Below are positions 1-10,115 of a DNA stretch of 64,000 nucleotides, piece by piece. This DNA is from an uncultured Pelagibacteraceae bacterium. GTDB lineage: Bacteria; Pseudomonadota; Alphaproteobacteria; Pelagibacterales; Pelagibacteraceae. The stretch is taken from contig CACDSA010000003.1 in assembly GCA_902555185.1 (NCBI GenBank), positions 1-64,000 of the forward strand, written 5' to 3'. The translations under genes and the position numbers were made by a program. Within the stretch, counting starts at the first letter, position 1, and each line of letters begins with the position of its first letter. The notes beneath the pieces are model-generated. The model saw only the letters and a list, made by a program, of their open reading frames with translations, made no database searches and had not been told where the DNA came from.

Positions 1-1
1 T

Positions 2-994
2 TCAATTAATTTAACTAGTAAAATAAATCTAAAAGTTCCTTTTTTATCTTCAGCTATGGATACTGTCACTGAGTCTAGAATGGCAATAGCAATAGCAAGA
101 GCTGGAGGAATAGGAATAATTCATCGAAATCTTAATATTAGGAATCAAACAAAAGAAGTTGCAAGAGTGAAGAAAAAAAAATTAATAATAGGCGCCGCAG
201 TAGGTACAAGTAAGGAAGATATCGATAGAGCTAAATCATTAATAGGAGCAGGTTGTGATTTAATTGTAATAGATACTGCCCATGGCCACAGTCATAAAGT
301 GCTAAAGACTTTAGCAAATTTAAAAAAAATAATTAAGTCAACTCCAATTTGCGTTGGAAATATTGCCACAAGCGAAGCTGCGATTAAGTTATATAATTCT
401 GGAGCAGATATTATAAAAGTAGGAATAGGACCTGGATCAATTTGTACAACTAGAATGGTCGCTGGTATCGGTGTCCCTCAAATTTCAGCAATTATGGAAG
501 TAAAAAAGGCTTTAAAAAACAAAAAGATAAAAATTATTTCGGATGGAGGAATAAAATTTTCAGGAGATATAGCTAAAGCTTTAGCAGCAGGCGCCGACGC
601 AATAATGATGGGCTCTATTTTTGCAGGAACAGATGAAAGTCCTGGTAAAAAATTCAAGATTAAAGGAAAAATTTTTAAAAAATACAGAGGAATGGGTTCA
701 ATAGGAGCAATGTCCTCTGGCTCCGCTAACAGATATTTTCAAAAAAATTTTAAAGATAAATCTAAGTTTGTACCCGAAGGAGTTGAAGGAAGAGTTGCTT
801 ATAAAGGAACAGTTTCCAAAATTATATATCAATTAAAAGGTGGCCTTCGTTCATCAATGGGATATATTGGAGCTAAAAATCTAAGTCAGATTTCAAAAAA
901 TGCTAAATTTATAAAAATTACTAAAGCCGGATTCTATGAGAGTATGGTACACAGTGTTGAAATGACACAAAAAAATACAAATTATAAATTATGA
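2..994 (+). CDS. guaB: IMP dehydrogenase (5' truncated by window edge), CBS-less form
   Basis: Frame is open upstream of the track ORF ([43 protein letters not shown]). IMPDH motifs [48 protein letters not shown]. Adjacent to guaA. Confidence 0.95.
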   Translation, partial: SINLTSKINLKVPFLSSAMDTVTESRMAIAIARAGGIGIIHRNLNIRNQTKEVARVKKKKLIIGAAVGTSKEDIDRAKSLIGAGCDLIVIDTAHGHSHKVLKTLANLKKIIKSTPICVGNIATSEAAIKLYNSGADIIKVGIGPGSICTTRMVAGIGVPQISAIMEVKKALKNKKIKIISDGGIKFSGDIAKALAAGADAIMMGSIFAGTDESPGKKFKIKGKIFKKYRGMGSIGAMSSGSANRYFQKNFKDKSKFVPEGVEGRVAYKGTVSKIIYQLKGGLRSSMGYIGAKNLSQISKNAKFIKITKAGFYESMVHSVEMTQKNTNYKL

Positions 995-1413
995 AAATTA
1001 AAATTTTAAAGATATCACTATTTTTTTTTATTTTTACTAACAATTTAATAGCCAATACCCAGTATTTTAAAGAAGGAATAGACTTATTCAAAAATAAAAA
1101 ATTTGAAGAAGCCAAGTTCAAATTTGAACAAGATATTGTTTTTAATCCAAAGAGCGAAATGGCTTATCTCTATCTATCAAAAATATTTAAAAATTTGGAA
1201 AAAAAAGATCTCGAAGAACAGAATTTAAAAACGGTTATTTTGCTTAATCCTAAAAATGAAGAAGCAATTTATTATCTTGCAAAATTAAAACTTGCTGCTT
1301 CTGATTACAAGAAAAGTAAAGAATTGAATGATAGGTTAACTAATTTTTGTAACTTATTTTGTGAAAAGAATAAAAAATTAAAAATAGAAATTGAAAATTT
1401 ATCAAAAAAATAA
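991..1413 (+). CDS. small TPR-like protein with N-terminal signal/TM segment, between guaB and guaA
   Basis: 140 aa; hydrophobic N-terminus; TPR-like repeats (FEEAKFKFEQDIVFNPKSEMAYLYLSKIF; NLKTVILLNPKNEEAIYYLAKLKL); ATGA overlap with guaB. Confidence 0.75.
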   Translation: MKIKILKISLFFFIFTNNLIANTQYFKEGIDLFKNKKFEEAKFKFEQDIVFNPKSEMAYLYLSKIFKNLEKKDLEEQNLKTVILLNPKNEEAIYYLAKLKLAASDYKKSKELNDRLTNFCNLFCEKNKKLKIEIENLSKK

Positions 1414-2973
1414 ATGCAATTTCAAAGTCAAAGAGAAAAAATTTTAATAGTTGATTTCGGCTCTCAAGTTACAAAATTAATTGCAAGAAGAGTAAGAGAT
1501 CTTGGAGTTTACTCAGAAGTTATTATCCCTAAAGATATAAAAAAATTGAATGATTTTACGAAAATAAAAGGAATTATACTTTCAGGGGGACCATCAACAG
1601 TTACGAAAAGAAAGCATCAAAAAATCCCCAAAGAAATATTTTTACAAAATATACCAATTCTTGGAATTTGCTATGGTTTACAATTAATTGCAAAAGTATT
1701 TGGTGGAAAAATAAAAGCTTCAAAAAAAAGAAGAGAGTTTGGAAGAGCAATAATTTTTAAAAAAAAAGAGTCAAAATTAACCAAAAATTTCTTTGAAAAA
1801 AAAAAAATAGTTTGGATGAGTCATGAAGATGCAGTTACAAAATTACCAAAAGAATTTAAAGTGATTGCGTATACGCATGACTCTAAACTTACAATTATTG
1901 AGAACACAAGTAAAAAAATATATGGAGTACAATTTCATCCAGAAGTAACCCATACGGAGAACGGGAGAAAAATATTTGAAAATTTTTTATTTAGAATTTG
2001 TAAACTCAAAAAAAAATGGAATATTAATTTACAAAAAAAAAGACTTATCTTAGAAGTAAAGAATATTATAAAAGATAAACAGGTTATATGTGCTTTGTCA
2101 GGTGGAGTTGATAGCAGCGTGGTAGCTTTATTAATTAATAAAGCAATTAAAAATAAATTAGTTTGTATTATGGTTGACACAGGGCTTATGAGAAAAAATG
2201 AATTTAAATATACCTACAATATTTTCAAAAAAAGATATAAACTTAATGTAAAATTAATAAATGCGTCAAAAATTTTTATTAGTAAATTAAAAGGAATTTC
2301 AAATCCTGAAAAAAAAAGAAAAATTATTGGAAATTTGTTCATTAAAATATTTGAAAAAGAGTCAAGAAAACTAAAAAATGTTAAATTTTTAGCGCAAGGC
2401 ACACTTTATCCTGATATTATAGAAAGCAGGTCCTCAACAGGTAGCAAAACTTCAAAAATCAAATCTCATCATAATGTAGGCGGTTTACCAAAAAAAATGA
2501 ACTTAAAGCTTATTGAGCCATTAAAAGAATTTTTTAAAGATGAAGTAAGGATATTAGGTAAATCTTTAGGTCTTTCAAAAAATATTTGTTTTAGACACCC
2601 ATTTCCAGGTCCTGGACTAGGAATAAGAATTATTGGAACAATTACAAAAGAAAAAATAAAAATACTTCAAGAGGCTGACTCAATATTTATTAATGAATTA
2701 AATAAAAGCAATCTTTACAATAAAATTTGGCAAGCTTATGCTGCGTTACTTCCAATAAAAACCGTAGGTGTAATGGGTGATTCAAGAACCTATGAATATA
2801 CTTGTTTATTAAGAGCAGTTACATCTGAGGATGGTATGACTGCCGATTACTTTAATCTACCTAAAGATTTTTTAGATAAGATTTCTAACAAAATAATAAA
2901 TAATGTAAAAGGTATAAATAGAGTAGTTTTTGATATAAGTTCAAAACCACCTAGCACTATTGAGTTAGAATAA
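1414..2973 (+). CDS. guaA: GMP synthase (glutamine-hydrolysing)
   Basis: GATase motif GICYGLQ; ATP-PPase motif [11 protein letters not shown]-terminal [10 protein letters not shown]. Confidence 0.98.
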   Translation: MQFQSQREKILIVDFGSQVTKLIARRVRDLGVYSEVIIPKDIKKLNDFTKIKGIILSGGPSTVTKRKHQKIPKEIFLQNIPILGICYGLQLIAKVFGGKIKASKKRREFGRAIIFKKKESKLTKNFFEKKKIVWMSHEDAVTKLPKEFKVIAYTHDSKLTIIENTSKKIYGVQFHPEVTHTENGRKIFENFLFRICKLKKKWNINLQKKRLILEVKNIIKDKQVICALSGGVDSSVVALLINKAIKNKLVCIMVDTGLMRKNEFKYTYNIFKKRYKLNVKLINASKIFISKLKGISNPEKKRKIIGNLFIKIFEKESRKLKNVKFLAQGTLYPDIIESRSSTGSKTSKIKSHHNVGGLPKKMNLKLIEPLKEFFKDEVRILGKSLGLSKNICFRHPFPGPGLGIRIIGTITKEKIKILQEADSIFINELNKSNLYNKIWQAYAALLPIKTVGVMGDSRTYEYTCLLRAVTSEDGMTADYFNLPKDFLDKISNKIINNVKGINRVVFDISSKPPSTIELE

Positions 2974-2983
2974 AAATCTATAA

Positions 2984-3775
2984 ATGAATAAAAGAATAAT
3001 AAAAATTTTGAATAAAAAGAACAAATCAAAGATTGTCAGTTTAACTGCCTATTCAAAAAATATCGCAAAGATTTTAGATAATTATTGTGATGTAGTTTTA
3101 GTAGGAGACTCAATGGCAAATGTCTTATACGGATTAAAGAATACTCACAAATTAAGTTTAGAAAATATTATCCAACACTCAGCAAGCGTTAGAAAAGGGA
3201 TTAAAAAGGCTTTATTAGTTGTTGACATGCCAAAAGGTACTTATGCAAACAAAAAACAAGCAAAAAAGAATGCCGCATTAATAGTAAAAAAAACAAAATG
3301 TGATGCCGTAAAAATAGAGAGTAACAATAAAAATTTTGATATAATTAAGGAGTTAGTTAGATCAAAAATACCTGTAATGGGCCATATAGGTTTTACGCCT
3401 CAATTTAAAAACAAATTTAATATTGAGGGAAATTCAAAAAAAAAAATAATAAAGCTTCTAAATGAAGCCAAGTTAATAGAAAAAGCAGGAGCTTTTTCAA
3501 TTGTACTTGAATGCATTACTCCAAAAACTTCTGATCAAATAACTAAATCTCTTAAAATTCCTACAATTGGCATAGGTTCTTCTATAAACTGTGATGGGCA
3601 AATACTTGTAACGGATGATATGTTGGGATTAAGTGGTTTTTATCCAAAATTTGTGAAAAAATATGCTTCACTAAATAGAATAATTGAAAAAGCTGTAAAA
3701 AAATATACTACAGATGTAAGATTAAAAAAATTTCCTACTACTAAAAATTTTTTATATGGAAGAAGATCTAAATAA
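2984..3775 (+). CDS. panB: 3-methyl-2-oxobutanoate hydroxymethyltransferase
   Basis: SLTAYSKNIAKILDNYCDVVLVGDSMANVLYG, MGHIGFTPQ, IGIGSSINCDGQILVTDDMLGL typical of PanB. Confidence 0.95.
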   Translation: MNKRIIKILNKKNKSKIVSLTAYSKNIAKILDNYCDVVLVGDSMANVLYGLKNTHKLSLENIIQHSASVRKGIKKALLVVDMPKGTYANKKQAKKNAALIVKKTKCDAVKIESNNKNFDIIKELVRSKIPVMGHIGFTPQFKNKFNIEGNSKKKIIKLLNEAKLIEKAGAFSIVLECITPKTSDQITKSLKIPTIGIGSSINCDGQILVTDDMLGLSGFYPKFVKKYASLNRIIEKAVKKYTTDVRLKKFPTTKNFLYGRRSK

Positions 3776-4265
3776 AAATATTCAGTTTAAAGAGAGAGTA
3801 TCAATATTTATCAACAAAAATAAATCAAGACTAATATGGATTTTATCTATTATCTTTATAGCTATAGCATTAGTAATTTTTAATGACATCAATTACAAAA
3901 AAAAAAATCGCATTATTTCAGAAAAATATATTCAAGCTGGTTTATATTTAGCGTCCAATGACAACAACAAATCAAAACAATTATTTGAAGAAATAATATT
4001 ATCAAAAAATAGTTTTTATTCTCCTTTAGCATTGAATGTTTTATTGGAAAAAAGCTTAGAAAACGATCATAATAAAATTATGGATTACTTTAAGATTGTA
4101 GAATCAATAATTAAATCTAAAGAACGCAAAGATTTGATAAGTTTCAAAAAAGCTCTATATTTAATTAAGAATTCCAAAATTGATGATGGAAAAAAAATAT
4201 TAAATGAATTAGTAAAAAATGAGTCTCAACTAAAGTTTTTAGCCGAGGAGATTTTACAAAATTAG
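3756..4265 (+). CDS. YfgM-like membrane-anchored TPR-like protein
   Basis: N-terminal cytosolic segment plus one TM helix followed by a TPR-like region; precedes a BamB-like gene. Confidence 0.6.
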   Translation: MEEDLNKNIQFKERVSIFINKNKSRLIWILSIIFIAIALVIFNDINYKKKNRIISEKYIQAGLYLASNDNNKSKQLFEEIILSKNSFYSPLALNVLLEKSLENDHNKIMDYFKIVESIIKSKERKDLISFKKALYLIKNSKIDDGKKILNELVKNESQLKFLAEEILQN

Positions 4266-4277
4266 ATATTTTTTTAA

Positions 4278-5603
4278 ATGAGGCTAATAATTTTTTTTCT
4301 ATCTCTAATAATTTTACAAAACTGTTCTTTTGATAATAAGTCAGGAATTTGGAAAAACGAAAATGAAATAACAGTTAAAAATGATGAGACTTTTAAAGAT
4401 TTTAAAAAACTTTCAACTAAAAATCCAACTTTTAATGAAACAATTCCTTTTGAAGGTCATATTGAATTTAAATTACCAGCAGTAAAAAATAATAATAACT
4501 GGGCAGATATATTTTATGAAAAGTCGAATAATTTTGATAACTTCAAATATAGCGATTTAAACGAGGTTATTCTAAAAAGTAAAAGAATAAGTAATGTCAA
4601 AACAAGTGATTTTTTATTATATGAGAACGACAATATAATTATAAGCGATTATAAAGGTAATATATTAATTTACTCAGTTGAAAATAATAAATTAATAACA
4701 AAATTCAATTTTTATAAAAATAGATACAAAAATATTAAAAAATCTTTGAATAAGATTGTGGAGGGAAAAATTGTCTACGTTTCTGACAATATAGGTTATT
4801 TATATGCATTTGATTACAAAAATAACAAAATGTTATGGGCAAAAAACTATAAAATACCATTTAAATCAAATTTAAAAATATTTAATCAAAAATTAATAGC
4901 AGCAAATCAAAATAATGATCTTTATTTTTTTAATAAAAAAAATGGAAATTTATTAAAGTTGATACCAACCGAAGAAACGATAGTTAAAAACGAATTTGTA
5001 AATAATATATCAATCGACAATAATTTTTCATATTTCCTTAACACTTATGGATCATTATATGCGATTGATAATGAAAGTATGAGTATTAGATGGTTTTTGA
5101 ACTTAAATCAGTCTTTAAGCATAAATCCAAGTGATATATTTAATGGAAATCAAATAGTAAATAATGGAAATGTTGTGGTGGTCACTTCCAACGAATTTAC
5201 ATATGTAATTGAATCTAGGACAGGCTCTATAATTTATAAAAAAAATTTTAAATCTATTTTAAAACCAATCATAATGGGTCAATACGTTTTTTTACTTTCT
5301 GATAGAAATTTATTAATAGCAATGAGTCTTGAAAATGGAAATATTCTTTACTCTTATAATATAAATGAAAAAATAGCTGAGTTTTTGAATTCAAAAAAAA
5401 AGTCAGTTGAGTTTAAAAAAATGATAATTGCTAACAATGATATTTTTATATTTTTAAAAAACTCTTATATTTTAAAATTTAAAATAACAGGTGATTTAAA
5501 AACCTTAACTAAACTATCTAATAAACTTTATACAGATCCTATTTTAATTAAAGGTCGTCTTTTATACTTAAATAATAAAAAAAGATTAATTATTGTAAGT
5601 TAA
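4278..5603 (+). CDS. bamB: BamB-like PQQ/beta-propeller repeat outer-membrane assembly protein
   Basis: Possible lipoprotein N-terminus (LIILQNCS); repeated propeller blades (GYLYAFDYKNNKMLWAKNY; GSLYAIDNESMSIRWFLNLN; TYVIESRTGSIIYKKNF). Confidence 0.7.
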   Translation: MRLIIFFLSLIILQNCSFDNKSGIWKNENEITVKNDETFKDFKKLSTKNPTFNETIPFEGHIEFKLPAVKNNNNWADIFYEKSNNFDNFKYSDLNEVILKSKRISNVKTSDFLLYENDNIIISDYKGNILIYSVENNKLITKFNFYKNRYKNIKKSLNKIVEGKIVYVSDNIGYLYAFDYKNNKMLWAKNYKIPFKSNLKIFNQKLIAANQNNDLYFFNKKNGNLLKLIPTEETIVKNEFVNNISIDNNFSYFLNTYGSLYAIDNESMSIRWFLNLNQSLSINPSDIFNGNQIVNNGNVVVVTSNEFTYVIESRTGSIIYKKNFKSILKPIIMGQYVFLLSDRNLLIAMSLENGNILYSYNINEKIAEFLNSKKKSVEFKKMIIANNDIFIFLKNSYILKFKITGDLKTLTKLSNKLYTDPILIKGRLLYLNNKKRLIIVS

Positions 5604-7051
5604 TTATTAGACTTTACACTTAATAATGATAGTTGTTTAATTTTTAGTCCCTCTATATTATCAGTTGGTTTTATTGGATATTCACCAGTAAAATAGTGAT
5701 CACTAAACTGAGGATAATTATCATTTCTATCTTCATTTATTAACCCCTTATAAAGCCCTTTAAGGCTTAAAAATTTCAGACTTTTTGCTTTAATATAATC
5801 ACACATTTCTTGGTTATTTTTTTTATGGGCTAATAATTCCTCTTTAGTTGGCATGTCTACACCATAAAAATCAGGAAATTTTATTTCTGGGCAAGCAATT
5901 CTTACATGCACCTCTTTGGCACCACCCTCGTAGAGCATTTTAACAATTTTGTGACAAGTTGTACCTCTTACTAATGAGTCGTCAATCAAAATTACAGATT
6001 TATTTTTAACAATTGTTCTGGTCGGACTTAATTTTAATTTCACTCCTAAACTCCTAATATTTTGAGTAGGCTCTATAAAAGTACGTCCCACGTAATGGTT
6101 TCTAATTAGACCTAGTTCAAATTTCCTTTTTGACTGCTCAGCGAAACCTAAAGCAGCTGGGACGCCAGAATCAGGAACAGGCACGATCAGATCAGCCTCA
6201 AGATCAGTTTCTTTCGCAAGTTCTTTTCCTAAGTTTTTTCGATATTCATATGCACATTTACCATCAATTAAACTATCCGGTCTTGCAAAATAAATATACT
6301 CAAAAATACAAGGTCTCGATTTTTGTTTTGGAAACGGTTTAATACTTTTAACTACATTTTTTTCTATAACAACTATTTCTCCGTTTTCAATCTCTCTTAC
6401 GAAAGTAGCTCCTACAATATCTAACGCACAAGTTTCAGAAGCAAAAATGTAAGAGTCCTTTAATTTTCCAATTACTAATGGCCTTATACCAAATGGATCT
6501 CTGACTCCAACTAATTTTTTATTTGTCATTAAAATTAAAGAGTAACCACCTTGAATTTGAAAAAGAGCATCAATAAGTTTGTCCAGAAATTTTTCTCTCC
6601 TTGATTTAGCTATTAATTGAACTATTGTTTCTGTATCTGATGTAGTTCTGAAAATTGCACCATCTTTTACCAAAGTTTCTCTTAAAATTAATGCATTAGT
6701 TAAATTACCATTATGTGAAATACTCAGTCCCCCCATGTGTAAATCTGCAAAAAACGGCTGAATATTTCTTAAAGAAGTCTCACCAGTTGTTGAGTACCTA
6801 TTGTGCCCAATAGCAGAAGATCCAGGTAATTTCTTTAAAGTTTCAGGATCTGTAAAATGATCTCCAACTAAACCTTGCCTTTTTTCGGAGTGAAAATTTG
6901 TGCCATCAAAAGATACAATTCCACAACCTTCTTGGCCTCTATGTTGTAAAGAATGTAAGCCTAATGCAACTAATGCAGAAGCGTCTTTATAATTAGATAT
7001 TCCAAAAATACCACATTCCTCTCTCAATTTATCTGAATTATATTTTTTCAA
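5600..7051 (-). CDS. purF: amidophosphoribosyltransferase
   Basis: REECGIFGISNYKDASALVALGLHSLQHRGQEG; SVILIDDSLVRGTTCHKIV (PRPP motif). Confidence 0.98.
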   Translation of the reverse strand: MKKYNSDKLREECGIFGISNYKDASALVALGLHSLQHRGQEGCGIVSFDGTNFHSEKRQGLVGDHFTDPETLKKLPGSSAIGHNRYSTTGETSLRNIQPFFADLHMGGLSISHNGNLTNALILRETLVKDGAIFRTTSDTETIVQLIAKSRREKFLDKLIDALFQIQGGYSLILMTNKKLVGVRDPFGIRPLVIGKLKDSYIFASETCALDIVGATFVREIENGEIVVIEKNVVKSIKPFPKQKSRPCIFEYIYFARPDSLIDGKCAYEYRKNLGKELAKETDLEADLIVPVPDSGVPAALGFAEQSKRKFELGLIRNHYVGRTFIEPTQNIRSLGVKLKLSPTRTIVKNKSVILIDDSLVRGTTCHKIVKMLYEGGAKEVHVRIACPEIKFPDFYGVDMPTKEELLAHKKNNQEMCDYIKAKSLKFLSLKGLYKGLINEDRNDNYPQFSDHYFTGEYPIKPTDNIEGLKIKQLSLLSVKSNN

Positions 7052-7586
7052 TTTCTTCTTTTGTATCTATTAAATCTTCATTTGAAGGAAATTCCTCAAT
7101 CATTAATTCACTTCCTTTGTAAATTAAATTGAATGAAAGAGCATCCTCTGTTGATATACCCCAATTTTTATAAGGATAAAACCAATTTAGTATAGTAAAT
7201 ATACACACGGACACTACATATCCTTTAAAAAAACCAAACAATAAGCCAAAAGTTTTATCAATAGCGCCCAAACCAGTCCAAGTAACTGTTTTACCTAAAG
7301 CTTTACCAATTATTATAATTATAAAAAGAGTTAATATGAATATTACAATACCAAGCCCAATATTGTTAATAAACTCGGACTCAATATATTCAGCTACAAA
7401 GGGTTGAAATTTTGGTACTAAAATTATTGTTATAATTGTAGAAAGAACCCATTTCATAAAAGAGATCAAGCTAAGAGAAAATCCTTTAATAAAACATTGT
7501 AATACACAATAAAAAAAAATTAAAAAAATAAAAATATCGAAAATATTAATATTATTTAAAGTCTGTTCAAAAAAATTACTTTTCAT
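7038..7586 (-). CDS. cvpA: CvpA family membrane protein
   Basis: Multi-TM protein directly upstream of purF; CvpA-like pattern (GKTVTWTGLGAIDKTFGLLFGFFKGY). Confidence 0.85.
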   Translation of the reverse strand: MKSNFFEQTLNNINIFDIFIFLIFFYCVLQCFIKGFSLSLISFMKWVLSTIITIILVPKFQPFVAEYIESEFINNIGLGIVIFILTLFIIIIIGKALGKTVTWTGLGAIDKTFGLLFGFFKGYVVSVCIFTILNWFYPYKNWGISTEDALSFNLIYKGSELMIEEFPSNEDLIDTKEEIEKI

Positions 7587-7591
7587 TTTAT

Positions 7592-10060
7592 TTATACTAA
7601 TTTGTTTTTAAAAGGCTTATAAATTATTAATAATTTAGGAAGCAAAGTAAGTACTGAAATCATAGCAAGCAACATTGCGATACCTGTAAAAATTCCAAAA
7701 TATATTGTGGGTATAAAATTTGATAAAACTAGAATAGAAAAACCAAAAACTATTGTAATTGAGGTATTCAAAATTGCTACACCAACGGTGTTATGGCATC
7801 TATCCAATGTCAAACCATAATCTTGTATTTTATTAAATTCTTCCTTAAATCTATAAATATAGTGAATACTATTATCTACGGCTATCCCTATAGTTATGGC
7901 TGCTATTGTAATAGTCATCATATCAAGTGGAATACCCATTAGTCCAATTATTCCAAGAATAAAAAAAGCAGCGATAAAGTTAGGTACAACTCCTATTATT
8001 GAAAGTGTTATATTTCGAAATAAAACAAAAAACATTGCAAAAATTCCCAACATCACTATTCCTAAAGTTAAAATTTGAGATTTAAATAAACTCTGTAGTA
8101 GATTGTTGAATAAAATTAAAACTCCAGCTAATTTATACTCATCTTCTTTAAGATTTAATTTCGATGTGAGATCAGATTTAATTCTATTAATTAATTCATT
8201 TCTCCTTAAATCTGGTAAAGAGTCTTTAATTCTTACCGATATCCTTGCCTCATCTTTCTCAACTGAAATATAAGGAGACACAATTTCTTTTTTTATTTCT
8301 TCGGGAATTTTGCTATATAAGACAGCTATTTCTAAACTTTGTAATTCTTTATTATTTAAATCTTCCGCGACACGCAAAATAGACCCAAAGGATAGAACTT
8401 TACCTACTTCTGGCAAAGAGTCTAAATAATCATGAACTTTGAGAATTTTATCCATTTTATCTCTAGTAAACCAATATTTCGATTTTTCCTCATTATTCTC
8501 ATTATCTTCCTCCCATTCAGAGAATTCTTCATCATTTTTATTTTCAATAATTTTTTGTGGGAATTTTAAAATTATATCTAGGGGAGTTGTTCCACCTAAC
8601 TCGTCGTCAATTTTTTTCATACCTTTATAAATTTCTGTTTTTTTATCAAAATAATTTATAAAACTATTTTCAACTTCTAACTTTAGTATTCCTATAAAAC
8701 TCGCAACTAAAATTAGAAAGGTAGCAAAAAAAAGTATGAAATGATTTTTTTTGGCAATAGATGCAAATAATGAAGTTATTGCTGATTTTTCAGTATCCTT
8801 AACATTTATTTCACTTTCTGAAGAAAAAATATTTAAAAGTGATGGTAATAAAAGAAAAGTTATTATCAAAGAAACAATTAAACCTAATGTCATCATCCAA
8901 CCAAAATCTATTATTGGCTTTATTCCACTAAAAATTAATGAGAGAAAGGCACAAATTGTTGTCATTACAGTATATAAAACTGGTAACATCATTTTTTTAC
9001 TTGCTTCTAACACCGCATCTTTTTTCAAGATTTCTTTTTTTTCTTTTTTCAATTGTAAAAATCTAACCGTAATATGAATATTCATTGCCATATTAAGGAT
9101 TAACATTAAGGCTATAAAATTTGATGAGATTACAGTAACTTTCCAACCTATAAACCCTAATAGCCCGATCATAATAATTACTGATGTCGCACAACCTAAT
9201 AAAGGGATTACAACCCATTTAATATTTTTAAATATGAGCCATAGCGTTAGAATTATAAAAATAAAAACACCTATACCAAATACTATTATGTCACTTTTAA
9301 TAAAGCCCATCATATCATCCGCAATCATAGGAACACCTCCTAAATGAATTTTAGCATTTTCACCATATTTGCTAATAACATCTCTGATTTCATTTATATT
9401 TTGATGATTCCTTATATTATAAAGATTTTTATAGTCTTCGTACTCTTTAAGGAAAATCTTATAATTTTTCTTTTCTTCTTTAGTTAAACCAGTTTCAATA
9501 GATTGATTAAAATATTTATCTTTAATTTTTATGTATTCTACTAATCTTTCATCTGTTTTGATATAAACAACTATTCCTGAAGTTTTTCCATCTTCACTAA
9601 TTACATAATTCTTATAAATTGGACTATTAATGATTTCATCAAAACCTCTTTTTCTATCGATTTCTGGATAGGATAAAGTTTTATAATTTTTTAATCTTTC
9701 CATAAGACCTTCATCAGTGCTTTTCAAGAGCGGCACATCTATTACTGTTATTACACTATCTACCCAAGTTAACTTTTCTATTTTCGACTTTAATAATTGT
9801 AAATTTAAGATAGTTTCCTTTTCTGTAAAACTTGATACTGGTGAATAAGTCAGAACCAAAAAATCTTTTGATCCAAATCTTTCATTTATTTCCCTTAAAT
9901 ATTTTAAATCTTTATCACCCTCTAAAAGAAGAGCATCTGATGAAGCATCTAAGTTAAAATTTTTTGAATGATAAAGTGAAAAAACTAGCAAAAAAGTAAG
10001 TACAACAAGAGTAAATTTTGGAAAATCTATGACTATTTTTTTATAAATATTAGACCACAT
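7592..10060 (-). CDS. RND superfamily (MMPL-type) exporter
   Basis: 822 aa with two-fold repeat of a large soluble loop plus TM bundle; GIAVDNSIHYIYRF, MNIHITVRF and sterol-sensing-like TM segments. Confidence 0.85.
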   Translation of the reverse strand: MWSNIYKKIVIDFPKFTLVVLTFLLVFSLYHSKNFNLDASSDALLLEGDKDLKYLREINERFGSKDFLVLTYSPVSSFTEKETILNLQLLKSKIEKLTWVDSVITVIDVPLLKSTDEGLMERLKNYKTLSYPEIDRKRGFDEIINSPIYKNYVISEDGKTSGIVVYIKTDERLVEYIKIKDKYFNQSIETGLTKEEKKNYKIFLKEYEDYKNLYNIRNHQNINEIRDVISKYGENAKIHLGGVPMIADDMMGFIKSDIIVFGIGVFIFIILTLWLIFKNIKWVVIPLLGCATSVIIMIGLLGFIGWKVTVISSNFIALMLILNMAMNIHITVRFLQLKKEKKEILKKDAVLEASKKMMLPVLYTVMTTICAFLSLIFSGIKPIIDFGWMMTLGLIVSLIITFLLLPSLLNIFSSESEINVKDTEKSAITSLFASIAKKNHFILFFATFLILVASFIGILKLEVENSFINYFDKKTEIYKGMKKIDDELGGTTPLDIILKFPQKIIENKNDEEFSEWEEDNENNEEKSKYWFTRDKMDKILKVHDYLDSLPEVGKVLSFGSILRVAEDLNNKELQSLEIAVLYSKIPEEIKKEIVSPYISVEKDEARISVRIKDSLPDLRRNELINRIKSDLTSKLNLKEDEYKLAGVLILFNNLLQSLFKSQILTLGIVMLGIFAMFFVLFRNITLSIIGVVPNFIAAFFILGIIGLMGIPLDMMTITIAAITIGIAVDNSIHYIYRFKEEFNKIQDYGLTLDRCHNTVGVAILNTSITIVFGFSILVLSNFIPTIYFGIFTGIAMLLAMISVLTLLPKLLIIYKPFKNKLV

Positions 10061-10115
10061 CAGGATATTTTTTAGATATATCTTAATTTTTTGATAACAA
10101 AAGGGAAAATTAAGT

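Noticed and set aside
921-1121. Antisense ORF of 66 aa over the guaB/TPR junction
   Set aside because: Overlaps well-supported genes; Phe/Ile/Leu-rich shadow translation of AT-rich DNA; no family features.
8751-9077. 108 aa ORF antisense to the RND transporter
   Set aside because: Shadow frame of a strong CDS with no recognisable motif.
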